Origin: Bacillus inaquosorum KCTC 13429
GTDB taxonomy: Bacteria; Bacillota; Bacilli; Bacillales; Bacillaceae
DNA length: 64,000 nt
Assembly (NCBI RefSeq): GCF_000332645.1
Contig: NZ_AMXN01000005.1
Span: 248,001-312,000, forward strand
Direction of reading: 5' to 3'
The notes beneath the pieces are model-generated. The model saw nothing but the letters and a program-made list of their open reading frames with translations. It had not been told where the DNA came from and made no database searches. Positions 1 to 9,659 of this stretch are shown here, piece after piece; the first letter of the stretch is position 1; each line of letters starts with the position of its first letter. Made by a program: the position numbers and the translations under genes.

Positions 1-3000
1 AGTATAGGCGGTAAATCCAAGTCCTCCCAATATCGGAGACAAGGACGAAATCAAAAAGCAGAAATCAAGCGGTCGATCGGCCAACACTTTTTCTAATACC
101 GCAACGCCCGTCATTTTTGCTCGAAAGTGAGTATTCGAAAAACTTTTATCCGTTTGTTCCATCATCCTGAATGATTGTTCGCCTGTTATTCCAGCTGCAT
201 AAATTACACCATGAATGGAGCCGTACTTACGTTCAGCCACATGAACCAGTTCAGACATATCCGCTTCACAGCTTGCATCCGCAGCAACAGCAGTGACTTC
301 TGCGCCTGTTTTTTCTATCTCATATATTGATTTTATTTTTTTAACGATTGGATCATCCTCAGCATGCGTGCTGATTAAGGACTCCCATTCACTCCGTGGC
401 GGTAGGCCGGAACGGCTTGTCAGAATCAGTTTTCCTTTTGTTTTCTCAGCAATGGTTTTTGCAGCATGTAAACCGATGAAGCCCAGCCCGCCAATCAGAA
501 TATATACGCCTCCAGGACGAAGGTGCCCCTGCGATGATTCTGCAGGCACGGCTTTGTGAATAAAATTCCTGGTGTACCTTTTATTATTTCTGTAAACCGT
601 TAGGAGATTGCCTGATTCGGTCATCAGCTCTGATCTGATGAGTCCCAGCAGCTTGTCTTCTTTCCAGGAATCTTCTTTCTGTCTGTCTATATCAATCACT
701 CGATAGCGAAGGAACGGTGTTTCCTGAGATATGACCATACTCGGCCCCAGATGTACGGCTTTCTCTGGATACAGCATGTCTTCTCCGCCTAGCTGATACG
801 TAAGGGACGATAACACAAAGATCGAAATGTCCTGCTTTGTTCCTTTCTTTTTCAATGCTTGCCCTAAGTAAAGCAAAGAGTAATAGGATTCGTTTTGCAT
901 CTGCTCAATCCACTCGGCAGCAGCGGTTTCATTCTTCTCTGCCAGCCCCCAGAGGTGCAAAATCCGGCTGTACTGAATCTTTTCCTTCTCCAACACTTCA
1001 AAAAGACGGCAGTAATCTTCCGCAGAGTCTGGGCTGAGTGTGTACACTCCTTTTTCAACCTGCTGAAAGTTATGTCCTTTTTTAACGATGACACAATAAG
1101 CACAGGTGGATTGCAGCCCCTGAATAAGCTTATGGGAAAAATCTCCATCCTCCATGAAGACAAGCAAACGTTGTTCCGTCGCTTCAATCTCGCGGGGAAT
1201 CGGCAGGATTTCTTTTTCCCATTGCGGCAGATAAAACCACTCCTGAAGCGGGAGCTTTCCTCCTGAATGTTTTTTGCCTTTTCCGCTGGCGGTATGTTTC
1301 CGTTTGTGCCAGAAGGATTCCTTTTCAAAAGGATATTGAGGCATAGTAATCTTTTCAGGATGTCTGCCCTCGTGCAGCCCGCGCCAATCAATGTCCGCGC
1401 CATACATCCACAGCGTGCCAATTCTGCTGAGTAAAAATTGGACATCTGACATACTCTGTCTGCTGTGTTTCAGCACATTGCAAGCATGCTGGCGCAGCTC
1501 ATCGTTAATCGATCTCTTCACCAGCACACTTAAATCTTGTCCCGGGCCGATTTCGATAAAAATAGCATCTTCCTGTTTCGTTAACACGCCAATACCCTCG
1601 GCAAAGCGAACAGTCTCAGTCATGTGCCGTTTCCAATAGTCATAGTCCGCAGCTTCTTCATCCGCTATCCAGTCTCCCGTTAAATTCGAAAAGAAAGGAA
1701 CATCCGGTTTTTGATAAGAAATGCGCTTAGCCGTATTTCCAAATCGTTCAGCGGCGGAAGCCATGACGTGTGAGTGAGCAGCAATTGAACCTTTTACTCT
1801 CATACAAAGCACTTTTTTGGCTTTTAACTGTTCTTCAAATGCGGAAATGTCAGACTCAAGCCCCGACACAATGCAAGAAGCGTCATTAACAACAGCCAAT
1901 GAAATGCAATCAGGGAGAATCGCTTTCAGTTCTTCCTCTGGCATTGGCACGCTTAGCATGATGCCTGACGGCGCTTCGTGCATCGCTTGTCCACGTAAGC
2001 TGATTAGCTTGATGGCATCACTTAGCGTAAACACTCCCGATACCGCGGCAGCCGTTAATTCACCGAAGCTGTAGCCGATCATAGCCCATGGCCGCAGCCC
2101 CCACTTCATCAGCAAAAGTGACAGCGCATATTCCAGCATAAAAATAGCCGGCTGGGCATATTTCGTCTCTTGAAGCTTCATCGCGGCAGCGTCTTCATCC
2201 TGCTGGTCAGGGTATAGAATATCCTCAAGCCTCTCACCGGTCGCTTCATAGAATTCTTGAAAACAGTGATCCATCGTCTCTTTGAAAAACGGCTCCTCCG
2301 TGTATAAATCCCTGCCCATGTTCACATATTGACTGCCTTGGCCCGAGAACATGAAGATCAATTTTTTCTCCTTTTTTTCCTGAATCCGCGACATTCGGCT
2401 GAGTCCTCTGTCCTTCTTCTCGGAAAGCAGGCGGATGACATCCTGTCTGTCCTTTGCCACAAACATTTGCCTATAATCAAAGTGCTGTCTTCCGGCCTGC
2501 AGCGTATAAGCGGCGTCTGCTGCATTAAGCTCAGAGTTCCTTTCCATGTGTTCGAGCAAAAGGTCTTTCGTTTTTTCTAAAGCATTCATCGTTTTTGCTG
2601 AAAGAGGAAACAGCTGATACGAACGCGAATGTTTTTCACGTTCACTGACAGGCGCTTCCTCCAGAATCACATGGGCATTGGTGCCGCCCATACCGAATGA
2701 GCTCACGCCTGCTCGTCTTGGGTTATTTGTTCTCTTCCACACTCGGAGCTTGTCATTCACTAGGAAAGGACTGTTTTGAAAATCAATATTCGGATTCGCT
2801 TCTTTAAAATGAAGACTAGGCACAAGTTGTTGATGCTGCAGAGAGAGAACTGTTTTAATGAGACCCGCCGCTCCGGCAGCAGCATCAAGGTGTCCGATAT
2901 TCGTTTTTACGGAACCAATCCGGCAAAACGCGGTCTTATTTGTTTGAAACGCTTTAGTTAAGGCTTCAATTTCAATTGGATCTCCGAGAGCTGTGCCTGT

Positions 3001-6000
3001 CCCATGGGTTTCCACATAGCTGATGGTTTCCGGTTCAATCCCCGCGTCGGCAATCGCATCTCTTATAACCTCTGTCTGGCCTTCCACACTCGGCGCATTG
3101 AAGCCTACCTTTTGGTCACCATCATTGTTGACCGCAGATCCTTTTACAACCGCATAGATCCTATCGCCGTCAGCCAAAGCGCGGCTCAACGATTTCACTG
3201 CGACAAATCCGACACCATCGCCTCCTACAGTGCCTTTCGCGTCTTTATCAAAGGCTCGGCAATGGCCGTCTGGCGATTTCACCATATTCTCTTGATAGAT
3301 GTAGCCTGACTTAACCGGATGGAGAATGGACACACCGCCTGCGAGAGCCATATCAGATTCTCCATTCAGCACTGATTTGCAAGCCAAATGCAGCGCGACC
3401 AAGGAGGTTGAACAAGCTGTCTGCAGGGTAATGGCTGGACCTTTTAAATTAAGTTTATGAGCAACCCGCGTGCTGATCGTATAGGTATCATTTAAAGAGC
3501 CGATTTCAAACAGCTCTGACATCCTGCCGTCTAATGAGTCAGCGAAATGCTGGAGCCATTGAAAATTTGAGGTTGTTCCTGTAAACAAACCGATTTTTCC
3601 TTCATATTCAGCTGAAACACACCCTGCATCCTCCAGGGTTTTCCATACATACTCATGAAGAAGACGGATTTGCGGATCCATGACCTCTGCCTGTCCCGGT
3701 GAATAGCCGAAGAAGGAGGCGTCAAATAAATCGGGGCCGTCGATGATTCCTTTCGCCCTTACATAATCAGTTCTCGTAAATGTTTGTTCATCAATGCCTT
3801 CCGCAAACAGCTCTTCATCAGTGAAAAAAGAGATGGATTCCTTGCCATTTTGCAGGTTATGCCAAAATTCATCTATGTTTTTAGCTCCGGGGAAACGCCC
3901 GGCCATCCCGATGATGGCGATGCTGTCATCTGAAGGATCCTTCCGCTTTGATATGAATGGTGTTTTCTTTTTTGATTGCTCTTCATCATGACCTGATAAG
4001 AATTCAGCAAGCATCTGAACTGTTGGACGGCGGAACATCTCAACCATCGGAATACTTTTTCCCGTTTCCTTAGAAAGCTGCTGATTGACTTGGATCAAAT
4101 GCAGGGAAGTGCCGCCGATTTCAAAAAATTTATCCTGAACATCGATGCTGTCTTGACCAAGTACACGTTTCCAAATCTCCAGCACCATCTTTTCTGTTTC
4201 AGAAGCTGGTGCTGCCGCAAGTGCCTTTCGTTTTGTCTCTGCAGCAAGCTCCGGCAGTGCTTTTTTATCCAGTTTTCCATTGGCCGTCAGCGGCATCTCA
4301 TCCATCACAATAAATCGGGATGGAATCATATATTCCGGCAAATGACGGCGCAAGTATTCACGCAGCTGCTTTTCATCAATCGTCTCATCAGTGAAAAGAT
4401 AAGCAGCCAGGCATGGTGTCTGGGACGCGTCCTTCTTCACGACAGCCGCCGCCCCTTTTATACGTCCGTACCGGCAGAGCCAGTGTTCAATCTCCCCGCT
4501 CTCAATCCGATAGCCCCTAAGTTTGATTTGGTCATCGTTTCTGCCTAAAAACTGAATGGTTCCATCCGGTAAAAAGCGAGCTGCGTCTCCTGTTTTATAC
4601 ATTTTTTCTCCGGGTTTAAAAGGATGAGCCACAAAGCGCTCTGCCGTCAGTTCCTTCCGGCCTAAGTAGCCTTCTGCCACTCCTTTTCCGGCAATATATA
4701 GTTCTCCCGCTGCTCCCTGGGGCAGCAGGTTCATATGTGAATCAAGAATGTATATATCAGTATGTGCTGCAGGCTGGCCGATCGGCACATACAGATCTTT
4801 ATCCCTTTCAGATGAGTAGCGGTGAATCATGCAGCCGACTACCGTTTCCGTCGGGCCATATTCATTAAAAATTTCAATTTTCCCATCGAAGTTCTCTTCA
4901 ATTTTCGCCGCCAAGGAGGTTTCTAATTGCTCTCCCCCCAGTATCAGGCACTTCATTACACTGTCCTGAAACGGCATCCCGGAAATGAAATGCAGATGGG
5001 ACGGCGTTAACTTCATAACGTGGGCTCGATTATCTTTCAAAATTTGTTCCACAAGAAGCTGCTTGTTTGTATCCCGATACACAATAATTGCGTTTCCGGT
5101 TATAAGCGGGGTAAAGATAGAAGTTACTGTTAAATCAAAAGATAAAGACGTATAAAGGGCAAAATCTCTATTATCACCTCTTACATATTGCTCGGCGGCC
5201 CAGGAAATATAATTTTCAAGACCAAGATGCTTAACAAGCACCCCTTTTGGCCTGCCTGTTGTTCCAGAGGTATATATACAATACGCAATATCCTGCGGAC
5301 CGTAACGTTTCACCAGATTGCTGTCGTTTCCTTGATAAATGCTCTGATCGGTAATATCTATTTTCACACCATCGTACGAGTAAACCAGCCCCTCAATATC
5401 CTCTGTCAGCAGCAGGTTTACCCCGCTGTCCTGAAGAAGATATTCAATTCTTTCCGGAGGATAATCGGGATCAACTGGAACATAAGCGCCGCCCGCTTTT
5501 AATACAGCGAGACACGCGATCACCATTTCAATTGAATGTTCTGTTAAAATACCGACTCTTTGTGCGGGTTTGACTCCCTGACTTTCTAAAAAGCGGGCAA
5601 GCTGATTCACTTTTTTATTTAATTGATCATAGGTCAGGGATTCCGAGCGAAATTCCACAGCAAGAGCGTCCGGCGTCTTTTCTGTCTGCCGTTCAAACAA
5701 ATCAATAACAGTTTGATGTTCGTTGCCGGTCAGACCTTTATAATTGCAAAACTCTTCAAGCTGATAATGCACCTCATCTTGTGAAAGCATATTCAAGCGA
5801 TGCACAGATCTGTCTGCCGGATACTCAATCACTTCCGATAACAGGTTGAGAAAATGATCCCCCAGCTGCTTCACTTGAAGAGCAGACATGACACCAGGAT
5901 TGTATATAAATGAAAAATGGATATGTTCATCAAAAGCTTGTACACTCAATGTCAAATCAAACTCAGTTTGCTCAAACATGTCATATTGTTCGATTGAAAG

Positions 6001-7137
6001 AGGAAGACTGTTTGACTTAAGCATCTGATCAAGCGGATAATTTTCAATCACGACAATCGTGTCAAATAATGACTGCTCAGCCGTCAGCCCCGCATATGTT
6101 TTTAAATCAGACAGCGGTGTATGTTCATATTCACTTCTTTTGGCAATCTGCTCATGTGCAAGCTGAATCAAATCTAAAGGCGTGGATTGAGGCGCAAAGC
6201 GAAGACGAAGCGGAATGGTATTAATAAACAGCCCCGTCATTTGTTCTATTCCCGGTACATCGGCGCTTCTTCCTGACACGGTTGTCCCGAACACCACTTC
6301 TTCTTGATCAGAATATTTCTTTAGCAGCAGACCCCAGACACTATATAGAATTGAAGCAAGCGTAACTTGCCGTTCAGCAGCGAGTGAGCGAAGAGCTTTT
6401 CCTACTGAAACCGGAAGCTGTATTTCATGTTTAGAAAAAATAGCATTTCGCTTCCCTGGTCTTTCTGTATTCGGCAGCAATTGTACAGGCTCCCAGTCTT
6501 TCAATAACCCTTTCCAAAATGACGCCTGGCTGTCTTTTGTTTTACGCTGCTGTTCCTGCTGCCATTTCACAAATGCTTGATATGACGGTTTTTGAGAAAT
6601 AACAGATGTTTGGCCCATGGATAACGATTGATATGACTCCATCCACTCTTTGAGGACAATCCCCATGCTCCAGCCGTCCATCAGGATATGATGAAAGCTG
6701 ATCATCATCCAGATCCCGTTTTCTTCTATTTGATAAAGCGTGACACGAAAAGGTACTTCTTGAAGCTGAAACGGCTCTTTCCGATCACGCGCCGCAAGCT
6801 CCTCCTTCAGCTTTTCCTGGGAAATGCCTTTCTCGAACGAGATGCTCTGATAACGGATATCTATTTTATGATGCTTTAATATAACTTGAATGGGCTTAGC
6901 TGTTTCCTTCCACCTAAACACCGTCCGCAGCATTTCATTTTGCCGAACCGTTTGCTGCCATGCTTTTTCAAAAAGATCGCGGGCTGGTTCGCTCTCCAGT
7001 TTTATCAGCATTTGTTCAAAATAAGCATTACCTTCTGGCTCCATTAAATAATGAAAAAGCAGACCTTCCTGAATGGTTGTCAGTCCGAGAATGTTGGCTA
7101 TATTATTTTTATCTATTTTATTCATTTGCTCACTCAC
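1..7137 (-). CDS. amiI: Hybrid NRPS-PKS, C-A-PCP-KS-AT-KR..., 3' end outside window
   Basis: This minus-strand frame is open for 2379 codons and leaves the window at position 1, so only the N-terminal part is seen. Reading it by hand gives a condensation domain (about 12-440, HHILMDGWS near 150), an Asn-type adenylation domain (480-950, YTSGTTGRPKG near 622), a carrier (GGTSLHLI near 1005), a ketosynthase (from 1070; Cys in TACSTSL near 1238, THGTGT near 1375, NIGHLD near 1417), an acyltransferase (FSGQGSQ near 1600, GYSFGEL near 1688) and a ketoreductase (IGGLGFIG near 2210) cut just after its catalytic Tyr. The start is taken as GTG at 7137, five bases after GGAGAGG; ATG at 7125 is the alternative. 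It probably adds Asn, extends it by one (hydroxy)malonyl unit and reduces the ketone. The symbol follows the ami gene order and is inferred. Confidence 0.88.
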   Translation of the reverse strand, partial: MSEQMNKIDKNNIANILGLTTIQEGLLFHYLMEPEGNAYFEQMLIKLESEPARDLFEKAWQQTVRQNEMLRTVFRWKETAKPIQVILKHHKIDIRYQSISFEKGISQEKLKEELAARDRKEPFQLQEVPFRVTLYQIEENGIWMMISFHHILMDGWSMGIVLKEWMESYQSLSMGQTSVISQKPSYQAFVKWQQEQQRKTKDSQASFWKGLLKDWEPVQLLPNTERPGKRNAIFSKHEIQLPVSVGKALRSLAAERQVTLASILYSVWGLLLKKYSDQEEVVFGTTVSGRSADVPGIEQMTGLFINTIPLRLRFAPQSTPLDLIQLAHEQIAKRSEYEHTPLSDLKTYAGLTAEQSLFDTIVVIENYPLDQMLKSNSLPLSIEQYDMFEQTEFDLTLSVQAFDEHIHFSFIYNPGVMSALQVKQLGDHFLNLLSEVIEYPADRSVHRLNMLSQDEVHYQLEEFCNYKGLTGNEHQTVIDLFERQTEKTPDALAVEFRSESLTYDQLNKKVNQLARFLESQGVKPAQRVGILTEHSIEMVIACLAVLKAGGAYVPVDPDYPPERIEYLLQDSGVNLLLTEDIEGLVYSYDGVKIDITDQSIYQGNDSNLVKRYGPQDIAYCIYTSGTTGRPKGVLVKHLGLENYISWAAEQYVRGDNRDFALYTSLSFDLTVTSIFTPLITGNAIIVYRDTNKQLLVEQILKDNRAHVMKLTPSHLHFISGMPFQDSVMKCLILGGEQLETSLAAKIEENFDGKIEIFNEYGPTETVVGCMIHRYSSERDKDLYVPIGQPAAHTDIYILDSHMNLLPQGAAGELYIAGKGVAEGYLGRKELTAERFVAHPFKPGEKMYKTGDAARFLPDGTIQFLGRNDDQIKLRGYRIESGEIEHWLCRYGRIKGAAAVVKKDASQTPCLAAYLFTDETIDEKQLREYLRRHLPEYMIPSRFIVMDEMPLTANGKLDKKALPELAAETKRKALAAAPASETEKMVLEIWKRVLGQDSIDVQDKFFEIGGTSLHLIQVNQQLSKETGKSIPMVEMFRRPTVQMLAEFLSGHDEEQSKKKTPFISKRKDPSDDSIAIIGMAGRFPGAKNIDEFWHNLQNGKESISFFTDEELFAEGIDEQTFTRTDYVRAKGIIDGPDLFDASFFGYSPGQAEVMDPQIRLLHEYVWKTLEDAGCVSAEYEGKIGLFTGTTSNFQWLQHFADSLDGRMSELFEIGSLNDTYTISTRVAHKLNLKGPAITLQTACSTSLVALHLACKSVLNGESDMALAGGVSILHPVKSGYIYQENMVKSPDGHCRAFDKDAKGTVGGDGVGFVAVKSLSRALADGDRIYAVVKGSAVNNDGDQKVGFNAPSVEGQTEVIRDAIADAGIEPETISYVETHGTGTALGDPIEIEALTKAFQTNKTAFCRIGSVKTNIGHLDAAAGAAGLIKTVLSLQHQQLVPSLHFKEANPNIDFQNSPFLVNDKLRVWKRTNNPRRAGVSSFGMGGTNAHVILEEAPVSEREKHSRSYQLFPLSAKTMNALEKTKDLLLEHMERNSELNAADAAYTLQAGRQHFDYRQMFVAKDRQDVIRLLSEKKDRGLSRMSRIQEKKEKKLIFMFSGQGSQYVNMGRDLYTEEPFFKETMDHCFQEFYEATGERLEDILYPDQQDEDAAAMKLQETKYAQPAIFMLEYALSLLLMKWGLRPWAMIGYSFGELTAAAVSGVFTLSDAIKLISLRGQAMHEAPSGIMLSVPMPEEELKAILPDCISLAVVNDASCIVSGLESDISAFEEQLKAKKVLCMRVKGSIAAHSHVMASAAERFGNTAKRISYQKPDVPFFSNLTGDWIADEEAADYDYWKRHMTETVRFAEGIGVLTKQEDAIFIEIGPGQDLSVLVKRSINDELRQHACNVLKHSRQSMSDVQFLLSRIGTLWMYGADIDWRGLHEGRHPEKITMPQYPFEKESFWHKRKHTASGKGKKHSGGKLPLQEWFYLPQWEKEILPIPREIEATEQRLLVFMEDGDFSHKLIQGLQSTCAYCVIVKKGHNFQQVEKGVYTLSPDSAEDYCRLFEVLEKEKIQYSRILHLWGLAEKNETAAAEWIEQMQNESYYSLLYLGQALKKKGTKQDISIFVLSSLTYQLGGEDMLYPEKAVHLGPSMVISQETPFLRYRVIDIDRQKEDSWKEDKLLGLIRSELMTESGNLLTVYRNNKRYTRNFIHKAVPAESSQGHLRPGGVYILIGGLGFIGLHAAKTIAEKTKGKLILTSRSGLPPRSEWESLISTHAEDDPIVKKIKSIYEIEKTGAEVTAVAADASCEADMSELVHVAERKYGSIHGVIYAAGITGEQSFRMMEQTDKSFSNTHFRAKMTGVAVLEKVLADRPLDFCFLISSLSPILGGLGFTAYT

Positions 7138-7158
7138 AGAATCCTCTCCATCCTCTGC

Positions 7159-8301
7159 CTATATGTGTTTGACAAAATATCGTCTCAATCCATAATTCGC
7201 TATAACTTGCTGCTGAATTTGAGATGTTCCTTCAATGATCTCCAATACTTTGGCTTCTCTGTACAGGCGGGCAGCTGAATGATCTCTGCTGAAGCCGCTT
7301 CCTCCATGGATCTGCACATTTGAATTGGTAATCTCAACAGCAACCTTTGAAGTGAAATATTTCGCGATAGACGTTTCCGTCACGGCCTCTGGATCTTGTT
7401 TCATCCGCATTTCGCCGGCTTTCATACATAAGGCGCGGGCTGCATGCAGCTGTGTTACGGCATCACCGATCATTCCTTTAATCATTTGATGTTTGTAGAG
7501 CTTCTCTCCGAATTGGCTTCTCTTCCGTGAGTATGTTACTAAAGAATCGACGGCTTCCTGTGCAATCGCCAATCCGGCCCATGCTACACTGTATCTGCCA
7601 TGATCTAAAGCCAAGTTAACGATATAATTAAAACCGCCCCCGATTGGCCCTAATATCTGGTCATCAGAAACCTCAACGCCATCAAACTCTATTTCCGCAA
7701 GATAAGAAGCTCTATTGGCCATCATGCCTTCCATTTTTTTTACCGTTACGCCGCTCTGGCTGCTGTCTACAATAAAGGCTGTAACCACTTCTCCATCACG
7801 GGCTATAACCAGAAAAAAGTCAGCAATGGCCCCAAAGGAAATCCATTTTTTTCTGCCGTTGATGACATAGCAGTTTCCGTTTTTTGTATACGATGTTTCA
7901 ATGTGGTTTGCGTCTGAACCAATGTTTGGTTCAGACAATGCAAACGCTCCGATTTTCTCTCCTTTTCCGATGGGGACAAGCCATTCTTCTTTTTGGCGCT
8001 CAGTACCGTACCGCAGCAGAGATTCACCGACTAACGAATTCACAGTCAAAAGGGTTCGAATATTACAGCACGCTTTACCTGCTTGTTCAGTAAACAAACC
8101 GTACTCGACAGGGTTCAATCCCAATCCGTGATAGACCTCCGGAATACCCGCAGCAAAATAAGATTTGCTCCCTAACTCTTTTATTAATTCTGCCGGGATG
8201 CATTCCTTCTCATCAAACTCGCCTGCAAAAGGTCTGATTTTTTCGTCACAGTAACCCCGGAAATCTTGAATGATGTCGGTTTTCTTCTCAGCTGTTTTCA
8301 T
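7159..8301 (-). CDS. amiH: Acyl-CoA dehydrogenase-like enzyme of hydroxymalonyl-ACP synthesis
   Basis: A 380-residue flavin-dependent acyl-CoA dehydrogenase fold. It ends with the family's EGTSQIQQQ segment, and the nearby Glu is the usual catalytic base. In zwittermicin (ZmaE) and FK520-type pathways such enzymes oxidise an ACP-bound hydroxyacyl unit rather than a CoA ester. The start is the ATG at 8301, preceded by GGAG, and it overlaps the upstream ACP gene by 14 bases, implying translational coupling. An upstream in-frame start at 8331 is less likely. It sits with the ACP, FkbH and 3-hydroxyacyl-CoA dehydrogenase genes, so the role is read mainly from context. The symbol is inferred from cluster order. 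Confidence 0.85.
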   Translation of the reverse strand: MKTAEKKTDIIQDFRGYCDEKIRPFAGEFDEKECIPAELIKELGSKSYFAAGIPEVYHGLGLNPVEYGLFTEQAGKACCNIRTLLTVNSLVGESLLRYGTERQKEEWLVPIGKGEKIGAFALSEPNIGSDANHIETSYTKNGNCYVINGRKKWISFGAIADFFLVIARDGEVVTAFIVDSSQSGVTVKKMEGMMANRASYLAEIEFDGVEVSDDQILGPIGGGFNYIVNLALDHGRYSVAWAGLAIAQEAVDSLVTYSRKRSQFGEKLYKHQMIKGMIGDAVTQLHAARALCMKAGEMRMKQDPEAVTETSIAKYFTSKVAVEITNSNVQIHGGSGFSRDHSAARLYREAKVLEIIEGTSQIQQQVIANYGLRRYFVKHI

Positions 8302-8557
8302 TAGCAAGCGCTCCGTTCTGTTTCTTTTCAATTAGGCTGACGATTCGGTTTACTGTGCTGAAGTTAGCAATATCTAAATCTTCGTTATCAAGCTGAAACC
8401 CAAAGTTTTGCTCAAGAAATGTTACAAGCTTCATCGCAAATAAAGAATTCACAAATCCCATTTCAAAAATGTGATCATCATTGGTTAATTCGATTTCATC
8501 GTCAAAGACCACCAAATTTTGTTCAATATATTCTCTAATTTGTTCATGTAGATTCAT
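8288..8557 (-). CDS. amiG: Discrete acyl carrier protein for the extender unit
   Basis: An 89-residue stand-alone carrier protein. The segment MGFVNSLFAMKLV carries the Ser expected to receive phosphopantetheine (about residue 38). It resembles the discrete ACPs of zwittermicin (ZmaD) and methoxymalonyl pathways, which hold a glyceryl unit made from 1,3-bisphosphoglycerate by FkbH-like proteins while it is oxidised. It lies between the FkbH-like gene (26 bases upstream) and the acyl-CoA dehydrogenase gene (14-base overlap). The gene letter is inferred from position; the carrier protein call itself is firm. Confidence 0.88.
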   Translation of the reverse strand: MNLHEQIREYIEQNLVVFDDEIELTNDDHIFEMGFVNSLFAMKLVTFLEQNFGFQLDNEDLDIANFSTVNRIVSLIEKKQNGALANENS

Positions 8558-8582
8558 CTATTTGCTCTCCCCGCTATTTAGA

Positions 8583-9644
8583 TTAATTGCTGCTTCCCGC
8601 AACAGGTGATTGGCTGAATTCCGTTTTGACCTCGACATACGCAGGATACGGCTGAATCCGGCTCAGGTCATTTTCAAATAAAATGAAGCCGTCCGGGCCC
8701 TTCGTATGTTCTTTGAAATTGGCAAATTTATACGTGATATACATGACTCTGTTTCGATCTGTTTGTTTAAAATCAGCAAACAGTTTTTTCCCTTTTTGTT
8801 TCGCTTCATTTAAAATAGCTGTCAGTAAAATCGTACCGACACCGCGGGACATAACCCGGCATGACATTAAAAGAAGATTAATATGCCATTCATCTCCCTT
8901 TTCTTCTATTAAAGAGAGTCCGATCTTTCCATAAGAGCCGTACTTGTCCTCAAGCTCGCAGACTAGCAGCATATGAGAATCTGACTTTCGGAAATAATTT
9001 AATTCCTGATAATCGTATGTTTTTCCGCTTGCATTCAGCTGGTTTGTACGCACCGTAAGCTCTTCTGCCCGCTGCAAGTCGCTTTCTTGCGCATGGCTGA
9101 TCGTAAACTTCATATTCAGAGTGGCAAGAAATTGTTCGGACGGTCCTTCAAACTGCTCTTCGTCCTCTTTTCTGCGATCATCCTCCAGATACATCTGCCG
9201 GCGTCTTTTGGCATCCTCCGTTACGAATGCAGGCTTCAGCAAAGGATCGACGATTAGATCCTTATACCGAACGGCATCCCAGCACGAAATCTCCGGATGG
9301 GCATTTTGCACTTCTTCCCTTTCAAATGCTTGGTCGTCAATAAAGAGAAGCGTATCCTTATGGATATTGAGGTTTTTGCTGATTTTTTCCAAAGAAACTG
9401 ATTTGGCATTCCAGCTGATTTCCGGATATAAAAAGAAATGGTCAATTCCAAATTCCTTTAATTTTTCCATAACAGCAGCTTCGTCATTTCTGCTTGCGAC
9501 AGACAGCAATATGCCGCGTTCATCAAGCTCAGTCAAAATTTCTTTGATATTGTCCTTCAGCTTTACATCATCAGATTCAAGCAGAATACCATCCCATAGC
9601 GTATGATCTAAATCCCAGACAACACACTTAACTCCCTTTTTCAA
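8583..9644 (-). CDS. amiF: FkbH-like HAD-family glyceryl transferase/phosphatase
   Basis: A 353-residue FkbH-type protein. The N-terminal HAD-IIIC domain has VVWDLDHTLWDG near residues 8-19 (Asp-x-Asp-x-Thr), and the second half resembles a GNAT acyltransferase. In characterised relatives it takes 1,3-bisphosphoglycerate, removes phosphate and loads a glyceryl group onto a discrete ACP. The first codon is TTG at 9644, preceded by GGAGGAG at good spacing; no better ATG lies nearby. It starts the tight FkbH-ACP-dehydrogenase trio and follows the 3-hydroxyacyl-CoA dehydrogenase gene by 15 bases. Symbol inferred from cluster order. Confidence 0.88.
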   Translation of the reverse strand: MKKGVKCVVWDLDHTLWDGILLESDDVKLKDNIKEILTELDERGILLSVASRNDEAAVMEKLKEFGIDHFFLYPEISWNAKSVSLEKISKNLNIHKDTLLFIDDQAFEREEVQNAHPEISCWDAVRYKDLIVDPLLKPAFVTEDAKRRRQMYLEDDRRKEDEEQFEGPSEQFLATLNMKFTISHAQESDLQRAEELTVRTNQLNASGKTYDYQELNYFRKSDSHMLLVCELEDKYGSYGKIGLSLIEEKGDEWHINLLLMSCRVMSRGVGTILLTAILNEAKQKGKKLFADFKQTDRNRVMYITYKFANFKEHTKGPDGFILFENDLSRIQPYPAYVEVKTEFSQSPVAGSSN

Positions 9645-9659
9645 TGGTCTGCTCCTCCT

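Noticed and set aside
293-6879. Plus-strand open frames and a 193-codon minus frame (864-1445) within the synthase
   Set aside because: They have no ribosome sites or family motifs and are shadows of the single long NRPS-PKS frame.
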